This document shows, piece after piece, positions 17,743-25,858 of a stretch of 64,000 nt of DNA. The position numbers and the translations under genes are program-made. Source of the stretch: M3007 sp964621185 (GTDB taxonomy: Bacteria; Bacteroidota; Bacteroidia; Chitinophagales; Saprospiraceae); the NCBI GenBank assembly GCA_964621185.1, contig CAZULM010000004.1, positions 153,576 to 217,575 on the forward strand, given 5' to 3'. The notes beneath the pieces were generated by a model. It was not told the origin of the DNA, ran no database searches, and worked only from the letters and a program-made list of their open reading frames with translations. The first letter of the stretch is position 1. Each line of letters starts with the position of its first letter.

Positions 17743-20700
17743 ATGAAAATTATGACCATTCGCCTTTGCTTTACCCTGTATGTTGCGCTGGGGCTCGGTA
17801 TTTCCAGCTTGTATGCTCAAAATGTCCCTGATTTCTGGACCGGGATTTCTCCCGAACAGGTTGTGCTGACGGGCAGCGCCGAGCGGCAGCACGAGCCCTT
17901 GAAATACAAAGCCTTGAGCCTCGATTATGCCGCTATGGCAGCCTACCTCAACCAAGCGCCCCGTGAGTTCACGGCAGCAGCCCGAACAAAAGCTTTTCAA
18001 GTAAAGCTGCCCCTGGCCGATGGGAAGAAAGAAACCTTCGCCATCGTGAAAGTGGGGGTGATAGACCCCGCTTTGGAAGCCCAGCATCCCGAATTGGGCA
18101 CTTACGCCGGAGAGGCGCTCAATACCCCGGGCATGCGTGTGCGCATCACCCTGTCGCCTAACTGGGGCTTTCAGGGCTTTATTACCCGCGCCGACAAAGG
18201 AATCGAGTACATAGAGCCTGTTGCCGTGGGCCAGAACCAATATTACATGGCATACGACCGCAACGACCTGCCCCGCGACATCCGCGCGGGCCAGCTGCCG
18301 ACGCAGATCGTGGCGCCGCCGGCGGGCGAACTTCAGGAGTTGTCGCAGCCGCGCCATGCACTCGACGACCCACAGCCAGGCACCGGGGAAAAGCCCCTTG
18401 GCGCACCGGTGAACTTGAAGGTTTATAAATTTGCCTGCGCTGCTACCGGTGAGTTTTCGCAGGACAACGGCGGCACCAAAGACGCTGTATTCGCGAAAAT
18501 CACCCAGTTTACAAACCAGCTCAACGCCATTTACGAGCGCGACATCAACATACGCTTAGTGCTGATCCCGGAATCTTTCAGCATTATTTTCCTCGACCCT
18601 GCCACCGACCCGTACACAGGAACAGAGGTAGGCGGATGGATGAGCCAAAACCCCGTGATCATGCTGAACCACCTTGGATCGCCCGACAAGTACGACATCG
18701 GCCACGTATTCGCGCGGTACCTTGGCGGCCCGGCCATCGGCGTAGCGGGAGGCTTGTGCTGCACACAGTTTAAAGGCCGCGGCTGTTCGGCATGGTACGG
18801 GCCTCCTTACGGCGATGGTTTTTTTGCCATTGTCGGCCAGGAAATCGGCCACCAGTGGAACAGCGGGCATACTTTCAACAACTGCCAGTCTGACAGCCAG
18901 TACAACAAGGATTCAGCTTGCGAGCCTGGCAGCGGAAGCACCATTATGTCGTACAGCGGCGCCTGCGGCTCGAACAACGTCGGTGGCGGAGGCACCGCCC
19001 TGTTTTACCACGCCTGTTCCATTGCAGAAATCAGGCGGTTTTATGAGCAGGAGGTGGGCAATACTTGCGGCTCCACCCTCGCCACGAACAATACAGCCCC
19101 TTCGGTCAGCACGGCTTATCCGCCGATCACTTTTATCCCCGTCCGCACACCTTTTGAGCTTACCGGCACCGGAACCGACGTGGACGGCGACGACCTGACG
19201 TACAGCTGGGACGAAATAGATGTGGACGGCCCTCCGGCCCCATTGGGCAGCCCTATGGGAAATTCCCCTATTTTCCGCTGGTTCGAACCGACCGACAGCC
19301 CTACAAGGACCTTTCCGCGCATTCAAACGGTAATCAACAATACAAGCAGCATCACAGAGGTGCTGCCCACTTACGACCGCAAGATCACCTTCGTGCTCAT
19401 TGCCCGCGACAACAAGGCGAACGGTGGCGGCGTCAGCTGGGATACGGTTTATTTGCGGGCTACCAGCCAGGCTGGCCCATTCTTAGTCACCTACCCGAAT
19501 GATGCCAGCGTCACGTGGAAAGTGGGCGAGTACCAGACCGTTGTTTGGGACGTAGCCAATACAGACAATGCTGTTGTCAATTGCAAAACCGTGAACATCA
19601 AGCTGAGCCTCGACAATGGCTTGACCTACCCGGTAACGCTCGCCTCCGGAGTGCCGAATACGGGCAAATGCTGTATTCAGGCGCCAAATAACGTGGGCAC
19701 GAACAACCGCGTCCGGGTAGAGGCTGCCGATAATGTGTTTTTTGACATTTCGAACGTGAAGTTTTCCATAGTGCAGGCCGCTGCTCCGGGCATTTCACTA
19801 TGCCCCTCTGTTTCCAAGGACAAGGCTTGCCTCCCCAACGATTATTCCGTTACGGTGAGCACAACCGCATTGCAAGGCTTCGCAGCGCCCATCACACTAT
19901 CGGCCTCGGGGCTTCCCAACGGTGTGTCGGCAACCTTCAGCCCCAACCCCGTGCTGCCGGGCAACAGCACTGTAATGACCGTATCGTTTCCGAACAATTT
20001 GCCGGAAGGCACTTATGACATGAACATACTGGGCAATGCCAGCGGTGCCAGCAATTCCACCGTTGTCACGCTTACCACCATCAACAACGATTTTGCGGCC
20101 TTTGCCCCAACTTCGCCTGTTGATGGCGCCACGGGCGTGAACAAGTTGCCGGCACTTACCTGGAACACAGTGCCTGACGCTGATCTGTACGATGTCGAAC
20201 TGGCCACCAACCCTTCTTTTGAGCCCGGGGCAATGGTGACTTCCAAACAAAACATCGCAGGTGGCGTGTTCCAGGTACCGGTAGTGCTGAATGAAGGGAA
20301 GCTGTATTACTGGCGTGTACGGCCAAAAAACACCTGCGGCAACGCACCCTGGTCGGCAGCCCAGGTTTTTGTCGTTGGCGTACAAGCATGCCTGTCGCTC
20401 GAAGCCCCTGATTTGCCCAAAACTATTTCTGCCAATGGGACGCCTACTGTGGAGTCCAAAATCACCCTGGCAAACGGCGGCGCCATCAGCGACGTGAACA
20501 TCAAAAAAATACAGGGAACCCATACGTTTTTCAAAGACCTGGATGCCCGCCTCATCGGCCCCTCTGGCACGGAGGTGTTGTTGTGGAAGGACAAATGCCC
20601 GCAAAATGTCAACTTTAATTTCGGCATCGATGATGGCGCTACGGGCGTATTCGGCTGCCCCCCGCCAAACAACGGCAGCATCTACAAACCCGTGGACCCA

Positions 20701-21423
20701 TTGAGCGTTTTTACCGGCCAAACAGCTGCTGGTGTTTGGACGCTTCGGGTAAAAGACACCCAGCAAAGCTCCGGCGGCCAGCTCCAAGGTTTCGAGCTTG
20801 AAATATGCTCCAGCGTTTCGCTCAACCCGCCGATGATCGTGAAAAACGATGCCCTGACCCTCGCGCCCGGCACAAACGCCCCGATTGGCGACAACCTGCT
20901 GAAAGCAGAAGATGCCGACAACGGCCCGTCGGAACTCCTGTTCACCCTGATGAGCTTGCCGAAAAACGGGCAATTGCAGGCACATGGCGCCCCTGCAACC
21001 GTTGGTGTGCAATTTACCCAGGAGGATATCGGCAATGGCGCCCTGCGCTATTTCGACTTTGGCCTCAACCTGGGCGCCGACAGCTTTAATTTCTCCGTGA
21101 CCGACAACAACGGCGGTTTGGCCAAAGGAACATACTCGGTACAGCCCTTTGCAGTCGGGGCCCAGGAGCCAGGCAAAGCCCTTTCGTTCGAGCTTGCCCC
21201 CAACCCGGCGGGCTCTGTCACCGTGCTTTCGCTGAGCCAAAGCCTCGAAAGCGAAGCCCGTGTCACGCTGCTCAACTTGGCAGGGCAAATAGTGGCCAAC
21301 TGGCAGATGCCTGCCGGAGCCAACTCCCTGCGCATGGACCTGGGGCAATTGCCCAAAGGGGTATATGTCGTTTCTGTGGTAAACGAACAAAACAAAGGGC
21401 TGAAAAAGCTGGTTTTGAAATAA
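17743..21423 (+). CDS. T9SS-exported reprolysin-like (M12B-type) protein B, tandem paralogue
   Basis: The product has 1,226 residues and is colinear with the preceding gene over its whole length, roughly 80 percent identical by eye. It has the same order: signal peptide, propeptide, reprolysin-like domain, Ig/fibronectin-like part, P-domain, cadherin-like repeat and type A sorting domain (FELAPNPAGS, then LPKGVYVVSVVNEQ). The zinc motif is QEIGHQWNSGH at 366-376, with the same His-to-Gln change but encoded by CAG where copy A uses CAA. The change therefore predates the duplication or was kept while silent sites drifted. A stem-loop terminator follows the stop. It could be a binding protein or an inactive decoy. 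Confidence 0.85.
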   Translation: MKIMTIRLCFTLYVALGLGISSLYAQNVPDFWTGISPEQVVLTGSAERQHEPLKYKALSLDYAAMAAYLNQAPREFTAAARTKAFQVKLPLADGKKETFAIVKVGVIDPALEAQHPELGTYAGEALNTPGMRVRITLSPNWGFQGFITRADKGIEYIEPVAVGQNQYYMAYDRNDLPRDIRAGQLPTQIVAPPAGELQELSQPRHALDDPQPGTGEKPLGAPVNLKVYKFACAATGEFSQDNGGTKDAVFAKITQFTNQLNAIYERDINIRLVLIPESFSIIFLDPATDPYTGTEVGGWMSQNPVIMLNHLGSPDKYDIGHVFARYLGGPAIGVAGGLCCTQFKGRGCSAWYGPPYGDGFFAIVGQEIGHQWNSGHTFNNCQSDSQYNKDSACEPGSGSTIMSYSGACGSNNVGGGGTALFYHACSIAEIRRFYEQEVGNTCGSTLATNNTAPSVSTAYPPITFIPVRTPFELTGTGTDVDGDDLTYSWDEIDVDGPPAPLGSPMGNSPIFRWFEPTDSPTRTFPRIQTVINNTSSITEVLPTYDRKITFVLIARDNKANGGGVSWDTVYLRATSQAGPFLVTYPNDASVTWKVGEYQTVVWDVANTDNAVVNCKTVNIKLSLDNGLTYPVTLASGVPNTGKCCIQAPNNVGTNNRVRVEAADNVFFDISNVKFSIVQAAAPGISLCPSVSKDKACLPNDYSVTVSTTALQGFAAPITLSASGLPNGVSATFSPNPVLPGNSTVMTVSFPNNLPEGTYDMNILGNASGASNSTVVTLTTINNDFAAFAPTSPVDGATGVNKLPALTWNTVPDADLYDVELATNPSFEPGAMVTSKQNIAGGVFQVPVVLNEGKLYYWRVRPKNTCGNAPWSAAQVFVVGVQACLSLEAPDLPKTISANGTPTVESKITLANGGAISDVNIKKIQGTHTFFKDLDARLIGPSGTEVLLWKDKCPQNVNFNFGIDDGATGVFGCPPPNNGSIYKPVDPLSVFTGQTAAGVWTLRVKDTQQSSGGQLQGFELEICSSVSLNPPMIVKNDALTLAPGTNAPIGDNLLKAEDADNGPSELLFTLMSLPKNGQLQAHGAPATVGVQFTQEDIGNGALRYFDFGLNLGADSFNFSVTDNNGGLAKGTYSVQPFAVGAQEPGKALSFELAPNPAGSVTVLSLSQSLESEARVTLLNLAGQIVANWQMPAGANSLRMDLGQLPKGVYVVSVVNEQNKGLKKLVLK

Positions 21424-21449
21424 GCTTTTCTGCGGTTTTATCGAACTGG

Positions 21450-21496
21450 AAAGCACTGGCCCGCAGCATAATGCTGGCTGGTGCTTTTGCTTTTTT
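21450..21496 (+). terminator. Rho-independent terminator after metalloprotease-like gene B
   Basis: AAAGCAC at 21450-21456 pairs with GTGCTTT at 21481-21487, with an inner CAGCAT/ATGCTG stem, and is followed by a T-rich run (TTTTTT at 21491-21496). Confidence 0.65.
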
Positions 21497-21539
21497 GGGA
21501 GGAAGAACCATGTTTTCTTCGCTACCTCTACAAATTGCC

Positions 21540-21547
21540 TATTTTTG
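21540..21547 (+). promoter_or_regulatory. hisA -7 box (TATTTTTG)
   Basis: An exact TAnnTTTG match 47 bases before the hisA start codon, between the upstream terminator and the gene. Confidence 0.5.
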
Positions 21548-21594
21548 GCACCTCAATCAACTTGTTTTTTTGATTCATCGACAACATCTGCAGT

Positions 21595-22317
21595 ATGGAC
21601 ATAATACCTTCCTTCGACCTGCTTGACGGCAAATTAGTTCGGTTGCGCCAAGGCGATTTCGAACAAAAGACAGAATACCCCGCCTCGCCGCTGGAACTGG
21701 CCAAGGAACTGGAAGCCGCGGGCATCCGGCGCCTGCACATGGTCGATCTCGATGGCGCCCGCAGCGGCAGCCCTTTGAACCTGCATATTTTGGCCACGGT
21801 AGCTGCCCATACCCGCCTGCAAATAGATTACGGCGGCGGCCTGCGCTCCATCCCTTCCCTGAAGCAGGTGTGGGATGCCGGCGCGGTGATGTTCTCTGTG
21901 GGCAGCGTGGCACTTTTGGCCCAGGACGAGTTCAGGGCCTGGGTAGAAAAGTTCGGCGCCGACCGGTTTTTGGTGGGCGCCGACGTGCGCGACCGGCAGC
22001 TGGCCGTGCATGGATGGAAGGAGCAGACCACCGTCGGACTGTTCGATTTTTTAGCAAAAATGCGCGAATTGGGCATCACCCAGGTTTCAGTGACCGATAT
22101 TGAACGCGACGGGGAATTGAGCGGGCCGGCGCTGGAACTGTACCGCGACATCGTGCAGGCTTTCCCGGAAATCAACCTGGTGGCCAGCGGCGGCATCAGC
22201 AGTGTGGCCGATTTGGAAGAGCTGAATGCCATCGGATGCAGCGGGGCTATCGTGGGCAAGGCATTTTTTGAAGGCAAGATTCCGTTGCAGTATTTCAGGG
22301 TGTTTTCGAAGGTCTGA
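21595..22317 (+). CDS. hisA: Phosphoribosyl-formimino-AICAR-phosphate isomerase HisA
   Basis: The product has 240 residues in a (beta/alpha)8 barrel. The two half-barrel phosphate sites and catalytic aspartates are recognisable: IPSFDLLDGKLVRLRQGDF near the N-terminus, VGADVRDRQLAVHGWKEQT in the middle, and TDIERDGELSGP followed by VASGGISSVADL. HisA catalyses the Amadori isomerisation that is step four of histidine biosynthesis. No other his gene lies in the window, so the pathway is split or this copy is isolated. HisF and TrpF are related, but the order of motifs favours HisA. It has its own promoter and a preceding terminator. Confidence 0.88.
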   Translation: MDIIPSFDLLDGKLVRLRQGDFEQKTEYPASPLELAKELEAAGIRRLHMVDLDGARSGSPLNLHILATVAAHTRLQIDYGGGLRSIPSLKQVWDAGAVMFSVGSVALLAQDEFRAWVEKFGADRFLVGADVRDRQLAVHGWKEQTTVGLFDFLAKMRELGITQVSVTDIERDGELSGPALELYRDIVQAFPEINLVASGGISSVADLEELNAIGCSGAIVGKAFFEGKIPLQYFRVFSKV

Positions 22318-22645
22318 CAAATATGGCCCTCAATTCACAGGTCATTCGCCGGATGGTGCTTCGATGAGCATCTGTCCAATCATGCTGTTGGTATTCAAGA
22401 CAGCACTGATTACAATGCGAATTTCCCGCCAACTTTTTTTCACCTCAGAAACCAATTCGAAGCCGTCTCATAAGTCAGAGAAGCGTCCGATGGCAGGCAA
22501 TTGATCCGAACAAAAATTTGAGCAAGGTTTCGCCCTGCTGTTGCGGGAATGCGGATCACAATTCATCTTCAATTCGTGCTATAACCAAGGTTGAAGTTTT
22601 GTGCAAAAACAGGTTTTTTCATAGACAATTGAACTTGCCCATGTC
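22318..22645. other. Intergenic region without recognised content
   Basis: This 328-base convergent gap between hisA and the cyclase-family gene shows no open frame, stem-loop followed by a T-run, or copy of the window's repeat families. Confidence 0.5.
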
Positions 22646-23401
22646 CTAAATGACTTTTAGGCTATAAATTACAGGCTTCGACGGGCTTGCGTCCAAATCC
22701 AGCGCCGTCGTCTGGAGGTTCAACAAGTACAACCCATCGCGCACTTCGTTGGGCACGTAAATCAATTCGGTTATCGTGCAATGGCTGCGCACAGCCTCCG
22801 GGTACTGCCAAAATGCGCGGTGCCCCAACAGTTGCCCGCCATCTTCTTCGCGATCGACGGAAGGCAGGTCGAGCAGCAGGTGCTGTACCCCGATTCCGGC
22901 TAAAAAGCGCAGCGCATCGTGGTGCAGATACGGCGGGTTGGAGCCCGACCAATTGGTTTTCTTCTTCCATTCGTCATTGGGAAGCGTCCTGATAATCAAT
23001 GCTTCACATTCGTTTTTTTCAATAATAGCTTCAAGGTGGGATTTAAAAATCACCCGGTCGCCGTCTTCTGTTTTTTGGGGGTACAAGCTCAGCACCTTTG
23101 CCATAAAATGATGGGCCAATAGACATTCCCGCAGCACGTAGCGTTCCTGCGCGATATGCCCGACGCACTCTGTATGGGTGCCGTTGCCGTGCGGGTTGAG
23201 CCTGACGTTGAAAAAATTGACCGCCCCGCCTTGTGCCGTGCTGCCCACGAAATCGCCGGCCACCACGGGTGCAAACTCGGGCATAGGCGCCCAAAAACAA
23301 TTGGGGTTCTCCGCGCCGTTGCGCAGTGGGATAGACAAGTCAAAAGGTGCAGAAAGGTCGGCGGAGTACCTTGCCCCGTTGTGTTCAAAGGAGATCGTCA
23401 T
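22646..23401 (-). CDS. Cyclase-family metal-dependent hydrolase (kynurenine formamidase-like fold)
   Basis: The product has 251 residues from the ATG at 23401. The family's metal motif is HxGTHxDxPxH. Here it reads HGNGTHTECVGH at 71-82, with Glu for Asp and Val for Pro, a variant set within the family. Related enzymes hydrolyse N-formylkynurenine, isatin or similar amides with zinc or manganese. There is no signal peptide. It is the last gene of an operon with an unknown 243-residue protein and a ligand-gated ion channel, and starts 17 bases after the previous stop. The substrate is unknown. A link to the channel's ligand is tempting but unsupported. Confidence 0.8.
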   Translation of the reverse strand: MTISFEHNGARYSADLSAPFDLSIPLRNGAENPNCFWAPMPEFAPVVAGDFVGSTAQGGAVNFFNVRLNPHGNGTHTECVGHIAQERYVLRECLLAHHFMAKVLSLYPQKTEDGDRVIFKSHLEAIIEKNECEALIIRTLPNDEWKKKTNWSGSNPPYLHHDALRFLAGIGVQHLLLDLPSVDREEDGGQLLGHRAFWQYPEAVRSHCTITELIYVPNEVRDGLYLLNLQTTALDLDASPSKPVIYSLKVI

Positions 23402-23418
23402 ATCAAGCAGATGTCTGT

Positions 23419-24150
23419 TCACTTGGTGGTATAGTACATGCCGATGCCTGCCAACCGCGAGGCGTTGGCGTGATTGAGCCAAGGAAATTGGCGGCGTGCA
23501 AGGATGCCAATTTCCGATTCTTTGACTTTGCCGGCAACAGATTGTTCGGCCAGGTAATAAATATGGTATTCAGCCTTATTTACATACGCTTGCAATATCT
23601 CGATAGTCTCACTGCTCATTTCAGGATATTTTTCCCGCATGCGCTTGAAAATCGGTTTCTGATAATTTTCACCCCATTCGCTGCTGAATGCCAAAGCTTG
23701 GTTGATAATGTCGGCGCCCAAAAACAAATTGTCCGAGATTTCGAAGGGGCTGTCCGGTTCGCTTGTTGCTGCTCCCATTTCGTTTGGGTCTCTAAGGGGG
23801 CTTTCTTCTGCAAATTTCTGAAAATGCAAAACGTGTTTTCCGCTTTTGGGGTGTTCAATTTCGAGCAGAAAAGTGCCAACATAAATGCCGAGCGTATCAA
23901 AAATCAGTTGCACACTTCCGCCCAATTTGTCCTCCACCAAGGCATTTTCAAGAATGGTATTGGTGTTTTTATCAATTATGCGGTAATGGCCATAGCCGCT
24001 TCTGCCATATTCTGGGAGCCAGGCCACCAACTGCTGACAGTCGGGATAATGATTGAAGTTGACGGTCAGCAAGCCTATTTGGTCGGCATTGTCTCCCGTG
24101 TTTTCAATGATGCCAAGTTCGATTATTCCATTGTGCGTGTATGGTTCCAT
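23419..24150 (-). CDS. Conserved-looking protein of unknown function in an ion-channel operon
   Basis: The product has 243 residues, with no signal peptide and no membrane helix. The N-terminal half is beta-rich (GIIELGIIENTGDNADQIGL, then GHYRIIDKNTNTILENAL and a LEIEHPKSGKHVLHF strand). The C-terminal half is helical (MREKYPEMSSETIEILQAYV, NKAEYHIYYLAEQSVAGKVK). I recognise no family. It lies between the channel gene (47 bases upstream) and the cyclase gene (17 bases downstream) and is probably translated from the same message. Base composition is somewhat more AT-rich than its neighbours. Confidence 0.7.
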   Translation of the reverse strand: MEPYTHNGIIELGIIENTGDNADQIGLLTVNFNHYPDCQQLVAWLPEYGRSGYGHYRIIDKNTNTILENALVEDKLGGSVQLIFDTLGIYVGTFLLEIEHPKSGKHVLHFQKFAEESPLRDPNEMGAATSEPDSPFEISDNLFLGADIINQALAFSSEWGENYQKPIFKRMREKYPEMSSETIEILQAYVNKAEYHIYYLAEQSVAGKVKESEIGILARRQFPWLNHANASRLAGIGMYYTTK

Positions 24151-24197
24151 TTTTTTTGCGATAAAATATTATGCTTGTGATAGAGTGAACGATTTTT

Positions 24198-25160
24198 TCA
24201 AAACAAACTCAACAGCATTATGCCGGCAATAAAAATGGCCAAGAACAACAGCGCATATAAGCGTTCCCGAACGATCAGGGTATTGATGTTCTCGTTGCCC
24301 ATCACGGTGTTTCCCGCACGAATTATTTGTAGCAATACCAGTGAGATAAGGGTGTAGCAAAGCAAGTAAATTTTATCCATCATCACCATATAACCCACAT
24401 CGGGCAGCGCGCCGCTGTACGACTGCTGCAAAAACACTGCTGTGAGCAAGGCTCCTATCGGCAAGGAACTGCGCGTGTCAAGATGTTGGGGATGCAACAA
24501 CAGCGACCCGATGCTGACGAGCATCACCACGAACAGCGGCAGGAGCATTTTCAACAAAAAGTACGTGATCGGGCGCGACAAGGTGATGCTGAACGTCAGC
24601 TTGCTGTACCGCTGGGCGTTTTCTTCCGGGTTGCCAAAATTGCTGCCATAGTCGTTTAACCTGGTATCGAGCCGGCAACCTTTGTTCTCCCACCCCACCA
24701 GGTTCAAATCTTTTCGGATCATGGCGCCGCTCGTATCCGGGATATAAACCAATTGTTCTATCGGGAACTCCGGGTTTTCTATCTGTATGTCTAGCTGGTG
24801 TTGGTCGAGCGGAAAATGGTTCAGCCCAAAGGGGTGAAAGAACCGGGCTTCTATGCGAAATATCCGGTATTTCGTCCCATCTTTCAAAACGACAGGCGTG
24901 CTGTCGCCATCAAAGGTGGCATTGTTCATGCTCCATTTTTCTATGGAATTGACGAACTCTATATTTGTTGGGTCAATATCGCCCCGCCATTTAAACCAGA
25001 TATAGAAATCGGCATAGAAGGAGTGCTCCTCCATGTTCAGCCCGTACAAGTTTGCGAGGTAAATTCCGGTGCGCACTTGCTGAGGTTGAGCCTGGGCTGT
25101 GCAGCAACAAATAAACAGCAAGAAAACCAATACTTTGCTTTTCAATGGATGTTTCCGCAT
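24198..25160 (-). CDS. Prokaryotic pentameric ligand-gated ion channel
   Basis: The product has 320 residues. A signal peptide (cut after TAQA at about 24) precedes a beta-sandwich extracellular domain whose Cys-loop equivalent is HFPLDQHQLDIQIENPEF; it lacks the two cysteines, as prokaryotic members do. Four helices follow: M1 (PITYFLLKMLLPLFVVMLVS), M2 (about RSSLPIGALLTAVFLQQSYS), M3 (MDKIYLLCYTLISLVLLQII) and M4 at the C-terminus (ALLFLAIFIAGIMLLSLF). This is the full GLIC/ELIC-type layout. It should form a homopentameric channel in the inner membrane; ion selectivity and ligand are unknown. It is the first gene of a three-gene operon with a -7 box 23 bases upstream. Confidence 0.88.
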   Translation of the reverse strand: MRKHPLKSKVLVFLLFICCCTAQAQPQQVRTGIYLANLYGLNMEEHSFYADFYIWFKWRGDIDPTNIEFVNSIEKWSMNNATFDGDSTPVVLKDGTKYRIFRIEARFFHPFGLNHFPLDQHQLDIQIENPEFPIEQLVYIPDTSGAMIRKDLNLVGWENKGCRLDTRLNDYGSNFGNPEENAQRYSKLTFSITLSRPITYFLLKMLLPLFVVMLVSIGSLLLHPQHLDTRSSLPIGALLTAVFLQQSYSGALPDVGYMVMMDKIYLLCYTLISLVLLQIIRAGNTVMGNENINTLIVRERLYALLFLAIFIAGIMLLSLF

Positions 25161-25182
25161 GATATAGCGAGCTTTTGTTGGC

Positions 25183-25190
25183 CAAAAGTA
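25183..25190 (-). promoter_or_regulatory. -7 box (TACTTTTG) of the ion-channel operon
   Basis: An exact TAnnTTTG match on the minus strand, 22 bases before the channel start codon. Confidence 0.6.
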
Positions 25191-25311
25191 GTTCGAGTAT
25201 CAATGGGTTTGTGTATCGGAGATCATCACTTTCGGCAAATTGTACCAGAAATTTTCTTTGGAGCAGGAAATCCGCCTTTGCTTTACCCGCCTTCGCCAAG
25301 GCTACGGCGAG

Positions 25312-25343
25312 TAAAAAAAAGCCCTTTCGTGGGAGAAAGGGCT
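25312..25343 (-). terminator. Rho-independent terminator (minus strand)
   Basis: On the minus strand AGCCCTTTC and GAAAGGGCT (25320-25343) form a 9-bp stem with a 6-base loop, followed by eight T residues. The only minus-strand gene upstream is the 1,004-residue adhesin-like gene ending at 25859, so its terminator appears to lie 500 bases past its stop, with a mobile element in between. Apart from this and that element, the 698-base gap 25161-25858 shows nothing else. Confidence 0.65.
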
Positions 25344-25598
25344 ATGGTGTGGTTAGGGCTGGCTAAAAGGGGGTCAGTGCTTCGTGTTCTGCCAAAATAA
25401 CCGGTGCGGGGGCCCAGGGCACATCTGGTAAGGAGGGGGATTAGCGTTCAAGGGATTAGAAGGTCGGTTGGGGCTATCGTTTGGGGCAGGCGCTCATGTG
25501 GTTTTGCAGGTTAATGCAGGGGGTTGGGGTGGCGTGAACAAAAAAACAAAAAAATCGCCAAAGCTTGGCTTTTGTCAAAAGGGCGGGCATCGGAGGGC

Positions 25599-25823
25599 GA
25601 AACATGAGTCATCCCGAATTTTCGAAAGTATAAAAAGTTGTGGAAAAGTCCAGTATTTGTTTATACTTATTGGTCAGACCGCGAAAAGCGGTCAGACCAA
25701 GGGTCTTCGTCTGACCGCTTTTCGCGGTCTGACGAATAGGTGTTGACAATTTTTACGCTAAAAGGGCTACAGCGGCATTCTTTATTTGAAATGCCTGTCA
25801 AAATTCGGGATGACTCATGTTTC
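25599..25823 (+). mobile_element. MITE-like element, copy 1 (24-bp perfect terminal inverted repeats, nested hairpin)
   Basis: The perfect 24-bp inverted ends (25599-25622 and 25800-25823) begin GAAACATGAGTCATCCCG. In the middle, 25-bp arms at 25673-25697 and 25709-25733 are perfectly complementary, and each arm is itself nearly palindromic (GTCAGACCGC and GCGGTCAGAC). A second copy lies inverted at 50237-50451 and matches over the whole length. There is no coding capacity for a transposase, so it would be moved by one elsewhere. No target duplication is evident. Confidence 0.85.
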
Positions 25824-25858
25824 ACCTCCTGTTGACAAAAACCCGTCAACAAATAATT

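Noticed and set aside
25667..25852. 61-codon frame in the MITE-like element
   Set aside because: It reads through the palindromes and is not conserved in the second copy.
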